Positions 1 to 9,020 of a stretch of DNA of 52,877 nt are shown piece by piece (position 1 is the stretch's first letter; every line of letters starts with the position of its first letter). The DNA is from Bacillota bacterium. GTDB lineage: Bacteria; Bacillota; Clostridia; Peptostreptococcales; Anaerovoracaceae. A model generated the notes under the pieces. That model worked only from the letters and a program-made list of their open reading frames with translations, was not told the DNA's origin and did not search any database. The translations under genes and the position numbers were made by a program. The stretch covers positions 1 through 52,877 of the forward strand of contig JAFQBD010000036.1 in assembly GCA_017416795.1 (NCBI GenBank), in the 5' to 3' direction.

Positions 1-1134
1 ATTTATTTCTCGGGAAATGTCAAGCTGTCTTCTCATCACAGCGTCAACTCGCTGAGCCTTCACATCCTCAACGATCTGGTTTTCCATATCTCCGGCAACA
101 GTGCCTTCTTCTCTGGAATATGCGAAAACACCAAGTCTTTCGAAACGAGTTTCCTCAACGAAATCAAGCAGTTCATCGAATTCTTCTTCCGTCTCTGCCG
201 GAAAGCCCACTATCATAGTCGTTCTGATATGGATATCCGGCATTGCTGTTCTCAGTCTGCCGATAGTATCCTTGATGCTTGCAGTCGTAGAGCGACGATT
301 CATCCTGCTGAGAACTCCGTCAGCTATATGCTGCAGAGGTATGTCGATATAATGACATATCTTTTCTTCAGACGCCATCACTTCGATCAGCTCATCAGTG
401 ATCTTATCTTCATAGCAATACATCAGCCTTATCCATCTGATGCCCTCAACCTTGCAAAGTTCACGCAGTAGCTCCGGCAAGCGCAATTCTCCGTAAAGGT
501 CTCTGCCATACTCAGTAACATCTTGAGCGATAAGCATCATCTCTTTGCATCCGTTTTCTGCCATCACCTTCGCTTCTTCCAAAATGCTTTCCATCGGTCT
601 ACTTCTGAGCTTCCCTCTGATCTGAGGGATCACGCAGTAAGCGCAACGATTGTTGCAGCCTTCGGCTATGCGCAAAGTGGCACTGTATGGATTTTCTGCC
701 AGCTTTCTTGCTGAGAATTCTTCAAAAGCTTCAGGCTCACAGCTGAAAGCTTTGGCACGTGTGCCCTTTGCAAGCCCTTTTACCATCTGAGGCAATCTTT
801 CGTAATCGTTTACTCCAAGGAAAATATCTACTTCAGGTATTTCCTCATACAGGTCTTCTCCATATCTCTGTGAAAGACATCCCGAAACGATGAGTATCTT
901 GTCAGTGATTTCCGGATCAGCCGCTGCTTCTTCCTTGATACGAGCCATATCGAATATCTTCTCTATAGACTCTGTCTTGGCATCATTTATGAAACCGCAG
1001 GTGTTGACTAGTATCGCATCTGCATCGATGGGATCATCGGTCAAATACATCCCAGCCTTTTCCCAAATACCTCCGATACCTTCAGAATCGTTGAAATTCT
1101 TAGGGCAGCCGAGGGTCTCGATATATAACTTCAT
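1..1134 (-). CDS. rimO: Ribosomal protein S12 methylthiotransferase RimO (3' end beyond window)
   Basis: Radical-SAM methylthiotransferase that adds a methylthio group to an aspartate of ribosomal protein S12. The frame is open from the ATG at 1134 to base 1 (378 codons); family members are about 440 residues, so the C-terminal TRAM domain is missing because of the window edge. The N-terminus has the UPF0004-type ETLGCPKN motif, followed by NTCGF and SGCLSQRYG (the three cysteines of the auxiliary cluster). The radical-SAM motif C-x3-C-x2-C reads GCNNRCAYC at about 625-660. ETLGCPKN with NTCGFI favours RimO over MiaB. The start has AAAGGA upstream. It follows ftsK by 26 bp, so the two are probably co-transcribed. 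Confidence 0.93.
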   Translation of the reverse strand, partial: MKLYIETLGCPKNFNDSEGIGGIWEKAGMYLTDDPIDADAILVNTCGFINDAKTESIEKIFDMARIKEEAAADPEITDKILIVSGCLSQRYGEDLYEEIPEVDIFLGVNDYERLPQMVKGLAKGTRAKAFSCEPEAFEEFSARKLAENPYSATLRIAEGCNNRCAYCVIPQIRGKLRSRPMESILEEAKVMAENGCKEMMLIAQDVTEYGRDLYGELRLPELLRELCKVEGIRWIRLMYCYEDKITDELIEVMASEEKICHYIDIPLQHIADGVLSRMNRRSTTASIKDTIGRLRTAMPDIHIRTTMIVGFPAETEEEFDELLDFVEETRFERLGVFAYSREEGTVAGDMENQIVEDVKAQRVDAVMRRQLDISREIN

Positions 1135-1160
1135 ATTATAAATTCCTTTTATATTATTTC

Positions 1161-3773
1161 TTAAAGTTCATCTTCAATGTCTTCAGTGCTTTCTCGCATG
1201 AAGTCCAGATCTTCTTCTGAAATGAGAACGCTTCTAGGCCTGCTGCCGTCTGAAGGTCCGATGATCTGTCTATCTTCCATCATGTCGATGATGCGGGCAG
1301 CTCTGTTATATCCGATCCTGAATCTTCTCTGGAGCATGGATACTGATGCTTGCTGAGCCTGGACTACCAGTTCGATAGCTTCCGGCAGAAGCTCGTCCTC
1401 AAGATCTCGGTTTCCCTTCTCTGCATCAGGTACGTTAGCTCTTTCGATAGTGTCCATAACGTTATCGGCGTATTCCACTTCTTCCACCTGTGACTTGACA
1501 TGCTTGATCACATCGTGGACTTCCTGATCGGAAATGAATGTACCCTGAACTCTTGTCGGCTTACCGCCTCCAAGCGGATTGAACAGCATGTCCCCCTTAC
1601 CAACGAGCTTCTCTGCCCCCGCCATATCGAGTATAGTTCTTGAGTCGAACTGTGATGATACGGCAAATGCTATTCTTGAAGGGATGTTAGCCTTGATAAC
1701 GCCTGTGATAACGTCTACAGACGGTCTCTGTGTAGCTACGATAAGGTGCATTCCTGCGGCTCTCGCCTTCTGAGCCAGACGGCAAATAGATTCTTCCACC
1801 TGTGAAGGCGCTGCCATCATCAGATCAGCCAGCTCGTCGATGATGATGACTACCTGCGGCATTACTGAATCTTCTTCGCCCTTCTCTCTCATCACTCTGT
1901 TGTAGCTTGCCAGCTCTCTGACGCCTTCTTCAGCGAACTTGCGATATCTGTCATCCATTTCAGCCACAGCCCAGTTGAGCGCAGCTGCTGCCTTGACAGG
2001 TTCAGTCACTACAGGGATCAGCAGATGAGGTATACCGCTGTAATTAGCAAGTTCTACCACCTTAGGGTCTATCAGCACCAGTTTGACTTCATCAGGTCTC
2101 GCCTTATAAAGGATGCTGGCGATGATGCTGTTGATACATACAGACTTACCTGAACCTGTAGAACCTGCGATCAGCATGTGCGGCATAGTCTTCAGGTCGG
2201 CTACGATAGCCTTACCTGATATATCCTTACCCACTGCGAAGGTGATCTTAGATTCGGACTTCTTGAATTCTGCTGAATCGATGATTTCTCTCACCGTTAC
2301 CATATTGATACGGTCATTTTCTATCTCTATTCCCACTGCCGGTTTGCCCGGGATAGGCGCTTCTATTCTTATGCTCTTAGCTTCCATGTTGAGGGCGATA
2401 TCGTCAGCAAGATTTTTTATGCTCTTTACTTTGACACCTACATCAGGATGCACTTCATATCTGGTTACTGCAGGGCCCTGTGTGACATTAGTTACAGTAG
2501 CTGAAATATTGAAGCTTCTCAGCGTATCTTCCAGCTTCATTGCCTTAGCTCTCAAGCTGTTCTCATCTTCCATCCTATTAGATGCAGTCCTGCTTGCCTT
2601 CTTGAGAAGGTCGATAGATGGGAACTGATAACTTTCGGACGAAGTGAGAGTGATATTGAAATCCTCTTCCTTGAGAGCAGCTTTGGCAGCTTCTGCCTTT
2701 GTCAGCTTTTCTTCTGCAGCCTTAGGAGAGAATCCTCCTACGATCACAGGCTCTCTTCCAAAAGCCTCAGCTTCAGGCGCCGCATCTTTTGCGGCCAGTT
2801 CAGCTTCTATATCTGCTTTTTTCCTTCTTCCTCTCTTAGGCTTTTCTTTATTTTCACCAAGAGAGAAGTCGAGAGGTTCTTCTTTCATGCCATCTCTTCC
2901 GGAAACTCTGTTATCGCTGTTCATGTAGCCCATGATCTTGCGCTGTCTGTCTGTCATGTTGCTTGATGCCGCAGCTTCTCCGAATGCATTGGAACTATGT
3001 GAATCTCTTTCCATCATCATCTGCATCTGCTGATTTCTGATAGCTTCTTCTTTCTCACGTTCGATACGTCTTTCTTCTTTGGAAACAGCTCTTGCTTCTT
3101 TTCTTTCCTTCGCTTTTTCGAAGAATCTTGAAATAGGAGTATCCATGATGAGCAGCAGACAGATTATTATCACTACAGATGATAAGATATATAATCCTGC
3201 CATGCCTATGAACTTGACAATGATCTTACCAAGCACCATGCCGAAAACGCCGCCGTCATCCAGCACCATGCCGTTATTGTAATGTACTGCCATATTGAAC
3301 AGACCATCGTTGATGATTTCGTCTGTGATGAATCTTCCTGAGTTTATCAGTGAGATCATAAAGAAGATGATCAGCAGCAGTATCACCGATTTAGTTCCTG
3401 TATGTATAGTCTTTTTGGCGAACAGCAAGATACCGTACAATATGAAATAGTACGGTAATATGTAAGCGGCAAATCCGAACAAGCCTTTGAAAACATCTGA
3501 TAATGCATCGCCTACTGCACCTGCAAGTGTAGTGTGGAATGCGATGGCAAGAAAAACGCCGACAGCTATGATAAGGATAGCAACGATCTCATCCTTGACT
3601 CTGCCGTTAACTTTGCTTTCAGCAGCCCTCGCACTTCGCGAAGCATTTGCTGAGCGCGAAGCTGTGCTCTTTGCAGAAGTGCTTCTACTTGAAGACTTGC
3701 CCTTTGCACTTGACTTAGTATTCTTATTTTTACTGCCCGGAGGTCTACCGGGTTTTCTCTTAGTCCCTGACAT
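1161..3773 (-). CDS. ftsK: DNA translocase FtsK/SpoIIIE
   Basis: Hexameric septal DNA pump that clears chromosome DNA through the division or sporulation septum. About 870 residues. A basic, Ser/Lys/Arg-rich N-terminus (first ~60 residues) contains KRKPGRPPGSK, which resembles an AT-hook. Four hydrophobic segments follow (roughly residues 60-210), then a charged linker with a second basic patch (PKRGRRKK). The motor has Walker A GSTGSGKS near residue 540 and Walker B VVIIIDELADL. A winged-helix gamma domain with SMLQRRFRIGYNRAARIIDMME lies near the C-terminus. I chose the ATG at 3773 because GAGG sits six bases upstream; an in-frame ATG at 3800 has no such site. FtsK and SpoIIIE cannot be told apart from sequence alone. 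Confidence 0.95.
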   Translation of the reverse strand: MSGTKRKPGRPPGSKNKNTKSSAKGKSSSRSTSAKSTASRSANASRSARAAESKVNGRVKDEIVAILIIAVGVFLAIAFHTTLAGAVGDALSDVFKGLFGFAAYILPYYFILYGILLFAKKTIHTGTKSVILLLIIFFMISLINSGRFITDEIINDGLFNMAVHYNNGMVLDDGGVFGMVLGKIIVKFIGMAGLYILSSVVIIICLLLIMDTPISRFFEKAKERKEARAVSKEERRIEREKEEAIRNQQMQMMMERDSHSSNAFGEAAASSNMTDRQRKIMGYMNSDNRVSGRDGMKEEPLDFSLGENKEKPKRGRRKKADIEAELAAKDAAPEAEAFGREPVIVGGFSPKAAEEKLTKAEAAKAALKEEDFNITLTSSESYQFPSIDLLKKASRTASNRMEDENSLRAKAMKLEDTLRSFNISATVTNVTQGPAVTRYEVHPDVGVKVKSIKNLADDIALNMEAKSIRIEAPIPGKPAVGIEIENDRINMVTVREIIDSAEFKKSESKITFAVGKDISGKAIVADLKTMPHMLIAGSTGSGKSVCINSIIASILYKARPDEVKLVLIDPKVVELANYSGIPHLLIPVVTEPVKAAAALNWAVAEMDDRYRKFAEEGVRELASYNRVMREKGEEDSVMPQVVIIIDELADLMMAAPSQVEESICRLAQKARAAGMHLIVATQRPSVDVITGVIKANIPSRIAFAVSSQFDSRTILDMAGAEKLVGKGDMLFNPLGGGKPTRVQGTFISDQEVHDVIKHVKSQVEEVEYADNVMDTIERANVPDAEKGNRDLEDELLPEAIELVVQAQQASVSMLQRRFRIGYNRAARIIDMMEDRQIIGPSDGSRPRSVLISEEDLDFMRESTEDIEDEL

Positions 3774-3861
3774 TTCTAACCTCTTCTTAGTTTTATTCAT
3801 ACATAGATAATTGTATCATAAATATATAAGAAATGATATACGAAATAATTGCTGAGACCCC

Positions 3862-3891
3862 TTTACTTTTGTGGGGTCGCAGTGGTACAAT
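3862..3891 (+). promoter_or_regulatory. Candidate promoter of asd
   Basis: TTTACT (3862-3867), 18 bases, then TACAAT (3886-3891) with a TG one base before it (extended -10). A short GACCCC/GGGGTC inverted repeat overlaps it. The match is moderate, and the ftsK promoter must lie in the same 140-base divergent region. Confidence 0.35.
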
Positions 3892-3944
3892 TATTGGCGT
3901 ATATGATTTTGAACATAATTTAAGTTTACATACAGGAGGTCATC

Positions 3945-4952
3945 ATGAACAGAAAACCAAACATCGCAGTAGTAGGCGCAACAGGAGTTGTTGGCTCAAC
4001 TTTCCTGAAGGTGCTGGAAGAAAGAGATTTCCCATTTGAAAATATCTACTTCATGGCATCAGCAAAATCAGCAGGTAAGAAACTGCCTTTCAAAGGCAAG
4101 GAATATATCGTTGAAGAGCTTACGGAAAACTCATTCGACAAACCTATCGATATCGCTCTCTTCTCAGCAGGCGGCGGCACAAGTGCTAAGTTCGCTCCTA
4201 TCGCTGCTTCAAAGGGCGTAGTAGTTGTTGATAACAGCTCACAGTGGAGAATGGATCCTGAAGTTCCTCTCGTAGTTCCTGAAGTAAATCCACAGGACAT
4301 CGAATGGAACAAGGGTATCATCGCTAACCCTAACTGTTCAACTATCCAGGCTATGGTAGCGCTGAAGCCACTGCAGGACAAATACGGCATCAAGAGAGTT
4401 ATCTACTCAACTTACCAGGCTGTATCCGGCTCAGGCGTTAAGGGTATCACTGACCTGAAGAACGGCCTCGAAGGCAAGGATGAACCACTGCAGGCTTATG
4501 CTCACCCTATCGCAGGAAACTGCCTGCCGCACATCGACGTATTCACAGAAAACGGATACACTAAGGAAGAAATGAAGATGATCAACGAAACTCACAAGAT
4601 CCTGGGCGACGACGACATCAAGGTTACTGCTACTACAGTAAGAGTACCTGTATTTGATTCCCACAGTGAATCCATCAATATCGAACTGGAAAAGCCATTT
4701 GAGCTGGAAGATATCTTCGAACTGTTCAAGAACGCTCCGGGAGTAGTTCTGCAGGACGACGTTGCTAACAACGTTTATCCTCTGGCTCTGGATGCTGCAG
4801 GAACAGACCCTGTATACATCGGACGTATCAGAAGAGACTTCTCAGTTGATAACGGACTGAATATCTGGGTAGTTGCTGACAACATCAGAAAAGGCGCAGC
4901 TACAAATGCAGTACAGATCGCAGAAGAACTGCTGAAGGTGCTGGAAGACTAA
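3945..4952 (+). CDS. asd: Aspartate-semialdehyde dehydrogenase
   Basis: NADPH-dependent reduction of aspartyl-4-phosphate to aspartate semialdehyde, the branch point to lysine/diaminopimelate, threonine and methionine. 335 residues, the normal family length. The N-terminal Rossmann motif is VVGATGVVGSTFL; the catalytic cysteine is in NPNCSTIQ; SGSGVKGI follows and matches the family's substrate-binding region. AGGAGG lies six bases before the ATG. The gene stands alone on the plus strand between ftsK and the P-type ATPase, with its own promoter region and a strong terminator, so it is probably monocistronic. Confidence 0.96.
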   Translation: MNRKPNIAVVGATGVVGSTFLKVLEERDFPFENIYFMASAKSAGKKLPFKGKEYIVEELTENSFDKPIDIALFSAGGGTSAKFAPIAASKGVVVVDNSSQWRMDPEVPLVVPEVNPQDIEWNKGIIANPNCSTIQAMVALKPLQDKYGIKRVIYSTYQAVSGSGVKGITDLKNGLEGKDEPLQAYAHPIAGNCLPHIDVFTENGYTKEEMKMINETHKILGDDDIKVTATTVRVPVFDSHSESINIELEKPFELEDIFELFKNAPGVVLQDDVANNVYPLALDAAGTDPVYIGRIRRDFSVDNGLNIWVVADNIRKGAATNAVQIAEELLKVLED

Positions 4953-4962
4953 AATTAAATAT

Positions 4963-5016
4963 AAGAGCCCCTAGGAACGCTCCGATTTCATTCAAAGTGT
5001 TCCTAGGGGCTCTTTT
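4963..5016. terminator. Bidirectional rho-independent terminator between asd and the P-type ATPase
   Basis: A perfect 16-bp stem: arm 4963-4978 (AAGAGCCCCTAGGAAC) pairs with 4999-5014. It is followed by TTTT on the plus strand and flanked by an A-rich tract on the other side, so it can also stop the convergent ATPase gene. Confidence 0.9.
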
Positions 5017-5053
5017 TATGCAATATATTTATCCCCTTTTACTTTTTTGTTTG

Positions 5054-7714
5054 TTATTTCTTCAGCTTCATCTGTACCCACTTGATCAGCTGGATCACAG
5101 GGATGTTCAGAAATGCCAGTCCGTATACTGTCAGGATCTGTGCCAGTCCCAGTGTCTCAACTTTGAAGATGTGGTCTACTGCCGGTATGCAGAGTACTGC
5201 AGTGATCAGCACCATACCTACGATGTATGCTCCCCACAGAGCCTTGTTGTTGAACAATGCCTTAGTGAATACTACTGGTCTGTCTGACTTGCAGTTGAAT
5301 CCGTGGAAGAGTCTGCTGATACAGAGTGTTCCGAACGCCATTGTGCTTGCCAGCAGCGGACTTCCGCCAAGCTCGCCTGCTGTGAACCAGCCGTTGAGTC
5401 CCATCAGGAACGCAATAACTGTCATGATACAGATCGACAATCCGCCTATACCTATCTGTGACAGGAATGACTTAGTCAGTATCGATTCGTTGGCAGGTCT
5501 AGGCTTCTCGTTCATCAATTCCTTGCTGTGCGGTTCAAGTCCCAGTGCTATAGCAGGTAAACTGTCAGTCAGCAAGTTGATGAACAGCAGGTGTACCGGC
5601 GCGAACGGTACAGGCAGTGCAAATATGGAAGCATATAATACTGTCAGTATGGCTCCGAAGTTTCCTGAGAGCAGGAAGAGTATGGAGTTCTTGATGTTCT
5701 TATATATATTCTTTCCGTTTTCTACTGCCTTGACGATAGTAGCGAAGTTATCATCTGTCAGCACCATAGCAGCTGCATCCTTGGAAACTTCACTTCCTGT
5801 GATACCCATAGCTACACCGATATCTGCCTGCTTGAGAGCAGGTGCATCATTTACACCATCGCCTGTCATCGCTACGATGTTACCCTTATCCTGCCATGCC
5901 CTTACGATCCTGATCTTATGTTCAGGAGATACTCTGGCATATACAGAGATCTTTTCAACGTATTCACGGAGTTCTTCATCGCTCATATCGTCGATGACTG
6001 CTCCTTCTACGGCTTCCGATTCGTCCTTCAGGATTCCTATCTTCTTAGCGATAGCTGCTGCCGTCACCTTATGGTCGCCTGTTATCATTACAGGCTTGAT
6101 ACCTGCGCTGATGCACTCTGCTACAGCTCCCATGGATTCTTCTCTTGGAGGGTCCATCATTGAGATGAGTCCCAGGAACACAAGGTCATCTTCATCGTCG
6201 ATGCCCGGCTGGAATCCGTCTGCCACCTTCTTATATGCAAAGGCCAGTACTCTGAGCCCGTTTCTTGAAAAGTCGCTGTTGCACTCTTCTATCGCCTTCT
6301 TATCTTCTTCATTTATATCTTTGATACCTTCAGCAGTTTGTATCTTGCTCACTCTGTTCAGCAGCACATCTACAGCACCCTTTGTCAGCATCACTGTTTC
6401 GCCTGCGGCTGCAGCTTCACCGAATGATCCTGCCAGTTTATTGCAAGTAGACATCAACTTTCTGTCACTGTCGAACGGTATCTCTCCCACACGTGGATTT
6501 TCATTTCTAACAACATCGTATGGTCTATCATATTTAACTCCCACATTGATAAGAGCAGTTTCTGTAGGGTCTCCTATCTCCTTACCGTCAGCTATAGATG
6601 CGTCATTACACAGCATGCTAACATCAAGCAGCTGAAGCTGTTCAGCCTTGTTAAGATCGATATCAGATGCTTCGATCTGCTGTCCGTGGACATAGTAACC
6701 TTCTACAGTCATCTTGTTCTGAGTAAGTGTCCCTGTCTTGTCTGAGCAAATAACAGATACACTTCCCAGCCCTTCTACCGCCTGCAGTTTTCTGATGATA
6801 GCGTGTTCCTTTGCCATCTTCTGTGTTCCGAATGACAACACGATAGTAACGATAGAACTGAGAGCTTCAGGGATAGCCGCTACTGCCAGTGCGATAGCGA
6901 ACATGAATGCATCACCGATAGGTTCTCCTCTGAAAACACTGATACCAAACAAGATTCCGCAGAATATGAGGATCAGGATGGACAGCTTCTTACCGAAGTT
7001 ATCCAGGTTTACCTGAAGAGGTGTCTTTTTCTCTGAAGTAGTCTTCAGCAGTGTCGCGATCTTACCCACTTCAGTTTCCATACCTATGGAAGTAACGATG
7101 AATTCACCTCTGCCGTAAGTAACGAAACTTCCCGAATATACCATATTGAGTCTGTCACCGAGAGGTGCCTGCCCCTCTATGACCGCCATGTCTTTTTCAA
7201 CACCTAAGCTTTCGCCTGTGAGCGCACTTTCATCTATCTTCATTCCGGCATTAGCTGTTATCCTGCCGTCTGCAGGAACGAAGTCACCTGCTTCAAGGCT
7301 TACAAGATCGCCGACTGTGATCTCTGATGCCGGGATCTTGATGAACTGACCGTTTCTGTAAACTTTCGCTTCAGGTGCTGACATCTTCTTCAAGCTATCG
7401 AGAGACTGCTCTGCCTTAAGTGTCTGCACTGTACCGAGGATAGCATTAATAGTTATTACTACGAGAATAACTATGGTACTTTCAAGGTCACCAAGAACTC
7501 CCGATACAACTGCTGCTATGATAAGTATTATTACGAGAAAATCCTTGAACTGCTCCAGGAATATTCTCAGTGTTGATTTTTTCTTCCCTTCCGCAAGTTC
7601 ATTCGGTCCGTATTTCTCTCTGTTCGCCTTCACCTGCTGATCGGTAAGCGGTTCAAGGGAACCGTTGATCTGCATCCTGACATCTTGTTCCGACATCTGA
7701 TAAAAGTCCTTCAT
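5054..7714 (-). CDS. P2-type cation ATPase (Ca2+/Mn2+ exporter), single-site type
   Basis: P-type ATPase of about 886 residues with cation_ATPase_N, actuator (TGES), P-domain (phosphorylated Asp in CSDKTGTLT, about residue 325) and MVTGDH/MTGDGVNDAPALK motifs, and about ten membrane helices. Compared with SERCA, M4 keeps the PEAL glutamate and M6 keeps N-x3-D (NLLTDSLP), i.e. site II. The M5 position equivalent to SERCA Glu771 is Ala (GNFGA), as in Listeria LMCA1, so one ion per ATP is expected. The ATG at 7714 has AAAGGAGA upstream; an in-frame ATG at 7741 would place that site inside the coding region. A yybP-ykoY riboswitch in its leader makes Mn2+ efflux, possibly with Ca2+, the likely job. 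Confidence 0.93.
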   Translation of the reverse strand: MKDFYQMSEQDVRMQINGSLEPLTDQQVKANREKYGPNELAEGKKKSTLRIFLEQFKDFLVIILIIAAVVSGVLGDLESTIVILVVITINAILGTVQTLKAEQSLDSLKKMSAPEAKVYRNGQFIKIPASEITVGDLVSLEAGDFVPADGRITANAGMKIDESALTGESLGVEKDMAVIEGQAPLGDRLNMVYSGSFVTYGRGEFIVTSIGMETEVGKIATLLKTTSEKKTPLQVNLDNFGKKLSILILIFCGILFGISVFRGEPIGDAFMFAIALAVAAIPEALSSIVTIVLSFGTQKMAKEHAIIRKLQAVEGLGSVSVICSDKTGTLTQNKMTVEGYYVHGQQIEASDIDLNKAEQLQLLDVSMLCNDASIADGKEIGDPTETALINVGVKYDRPYDVVRNENPRVGEIPFDSDRKLMSTCNKLAGSFGEAAAAGETVMLTKGAVDVLLNRVSKIQTAEGIKDINEEDKKAIEECNSDFSRNGLRVLAFAYKKVADGFQPGIDDEDDLVFLGLISMMDPPREESMGAVAECISAGIKPVMITGDHKVTAAAIAKKIGILKDESEAVEGAVIDDMSDEELREYVEKISVYARVSPEHKIRIVRAWQDKGNIVAMTGDGVNDAPALKQADIGVAMGITGSEVSKDAAAMVLTDDNFATIVKAVENGKNIYKNIKNSILFLLSGNFGAILTVLYASIFALPVPFAPVHLLFINLLTDSLPAIALGLEPHSKELMNEKPRPANESILTKSFLSQIGIGGLSICIMTVIAFLMGLNGWFTAGELGGSPLLASTMAFGTLCISRLFHGFNCKSDRPVVFTKALFNNKALWGAYIVGMVLITAVLCIPAVDHIFKVETLGLAQILTVYGLAFLNIPVIQLIKWVQMKLKK

Positions 7715-7789
7715 GTTAGATCTCCTTTCATGACTGTTCATGATATATAGTATCTGCTCGAATGTCGTTTATTACGCAATTCAGTCTCA

Positions 7790-7843
7790 AAAATAAAATA
7801 AGAGACTCTTATTGCACTTAAATAAACGTGCAACAAAAGTCTC
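7790..7843 (-). terminator. Riboswitch-controlled terminator in the ATPase leader
   Basis: On the minus-strand RNA, GAGACUUUUGUUGCAC (from 7843) pairs with GUGCAAUAAGAGUCUC (ending at 7802): a 16-bp stem with two G-U pairs and a 10-base loop, followed by a U-rich tract. The 5' arm is the same sequence that forms the closing P1 strand and the conserved GCGAGAC of the aptamer, so aptamer and terminator are mutually exclusive. Confidence 0.85.
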
Positions 7844-7930
7844 GCAGTTTCATTACGTACCGGGTGATGTCTCACCGCGCTGACGATAGCGTAAACACAT
7901 ACCAGTGCCTGCTACTCCCCTTTATTGTTG
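7831..7930 (-). promoter_or_regulatory. yybP-ykoY family Mn2+ riboswitch aptamer
   Basis: The minus-strand RNA has the two conserved blocks of this class, GGGGAGUAGC (ending at 7911) near the 5' end and UGCGAGACUUUUGU (around 7834-7846) at the 3' end. A closing P1 helix can form between CAACAA-U-AAAG and CUUUUGUUG. The class is known to sense Mn2+ and to control Mn exporters and P-type ATPases. Ligand binding should hold P1 and prevent the downstream terminator, so this is predicted to be an ON switch for the ATPase. Confidence 0.87.
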
Positions 7931-7935
7931 TTTTA

Positions 7936-7964
7936 ATAGTATACCAAAATTGTCTACTTGTCAA
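7936..7964 (-). promoter_or_regulatory. Promoter of the riboswitch-ATPase transcript
   Basis: TTGACA at 7959-7964, with TACTAT at 17-base spacing (7936-7941) or the overlapping TATACT at 15-base spacing (7938-7943). Transcription would begin just before the aptamer. Confidence 0.65.
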
Positions 7965-7973
7965 TAATGAACT

Positions 7974-8885
7974 TTATTTTTCTTTGAGCTTTAGTCCGTT
8001 CTTTTTCCTATCCGGCATCTGAGATACTAAAATAGCGATGAACATCAGCCCGCATCCGATATACTCAGGAACACTGAGCACTTCCTTGAAGAATATCCAT
8101 CCTGCCAGAAGAGAGAACACTGTTTCCAGTGAAAGTATGAGACTTGCCAGGCTAGGGTCTGTCTCGGTCTGCCCTATCACTTGGAATGTGTATCCAAGTC
8201 CGCATGATATCAAACCTGCATAGAGTATAGGTATCGCACAGTCAATGATGGCTTCCATACTGATATCTTCGAATATAAACATAGGTATGACACATGCTAG
8301 TCCGCACACTATGAACTGATAGGAAGATAATTTGACAGGATCGATGTTTTTAACAAAATGATCTATAACATGTATATGAGCGGCAGCGGCAACTGCAGCA
8401 CAGAGCATCATGAAGTCTCCGAACGTAAGTCCCGAAGCACCTTCATAAAGACAAAGCATATACATACCTGCAAGGCCTATAACTACGCCTATCCATAAAT
8501 TCTTTCCTGCTTTCTTCCCCAGGAATATCCCCATAACGGGTGTCAACAAAATATATAGAGCCGTTATGAATCCGGCTTTACCAACAGTAGTAAATGGCAG
8601 ACCGAACTGCTGGAACAGTATCAAGGTCATCAATACGAGCCCGCATACTACGGAACCGATTATAGTCTCCTTCCTTCCCGCTTCCTGCTGTTTCTCTTCA
8701 TCTGTCTTTTTCTTATCAAGATGCCATATCAGCGGCAGAAGCACAAGCCCGCCGAGAGTACATCTTATAGCAGTAAATCCAAAGGGTCCCAGGTGTGACA
8801 TTCCCGCCTTTTGGGCAACTAAAGCACAGCCCCAAATTATTGCCGCCATAAATAATAGTATGTTACCTTTAGCACTGCGTTTCAT
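7974..8885 (-). CDS. DMT-superfamily (EamA) transporter
   Basis: Inner-membrane permease of the drug/metabolite transporter superfamily, about 303 residues, with ten hydrophobic segments in two EamA repeats. The first repeat begins with ILLFMAAIIWGCALVAQK, a typical EamA start; the second carries AGLISCGLGYTFQVIGQ. The substrate cannot be predicted: the family exports amino acids, nucleotides, sugars and drugs. The ATG at 8885 has GGAGG eight bases upstream, so I prefer it over an in-frame start at 8906. The gene ends only about ten bases before the ATPase promoter, and the riboswitch lies downstream of it, so it is not under manganese control. Confidence 0.85.
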   Translation of the reverse strand: MKRSAKGNILLFMAAIIWGCALVAQKAGMSHLGPFGFTAIRCTLGGLVLLPLIWHLDKKKTDEEKQQEAGRKETIIGSVVCGLVLMTLILFQQFGLPFTTVGKAGFITALYILLTPVMGIFLGKKAGKNLWIGVVIGLAGMYMLCLYEGASGLTFGDFMMLCAAVAAAAHIHVIDHFVKNIDPVKLSSYQFIVCGLACVIPMFIFEDISMEAIIDCAIPILYAGLISCGLGYTFQVIGQTETDPSLASLILSLETVFSLLAGWIFFKEVLSVPEYIGCGLMFIAILVSQMPDRKKNGLKLKEK

Positions 8886-8950
8886 GTAGCATCCTCCAAC
8901 AAACAAATAATTTATAGACTGATTTTACCATATGTGCTCTGGTTTCACAA

Positions 8951-8984
8951 AAAGAAAAAACAACATCCCATACAGGGATGTTGT
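8951..8984 (-). terminator. Terminator of rpmF (bidirectional)
   Basis: Stem 8960-8969 (ACAACATCCC) with 8975-8984, five-base loop. The A-rich stretch to the left gives a U-tract on the minus strand, and CCTTTTT follows on the plus strand. Confidence 0.85.
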
Positions 8985-9020
8985 CCTTTTTCAAATTCGA
9001 TTTCCACTTTGGCCTATGAA

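Noticed and set aside
5082..6635. Long open frame (about 517 codons) antisense to the P-type ATPase
   Set aside because: It mirrors the codon pattern of a clear P-type ATPase, lacks a ribosome site and gives a Ser/Ile-rich sequence with no family features.
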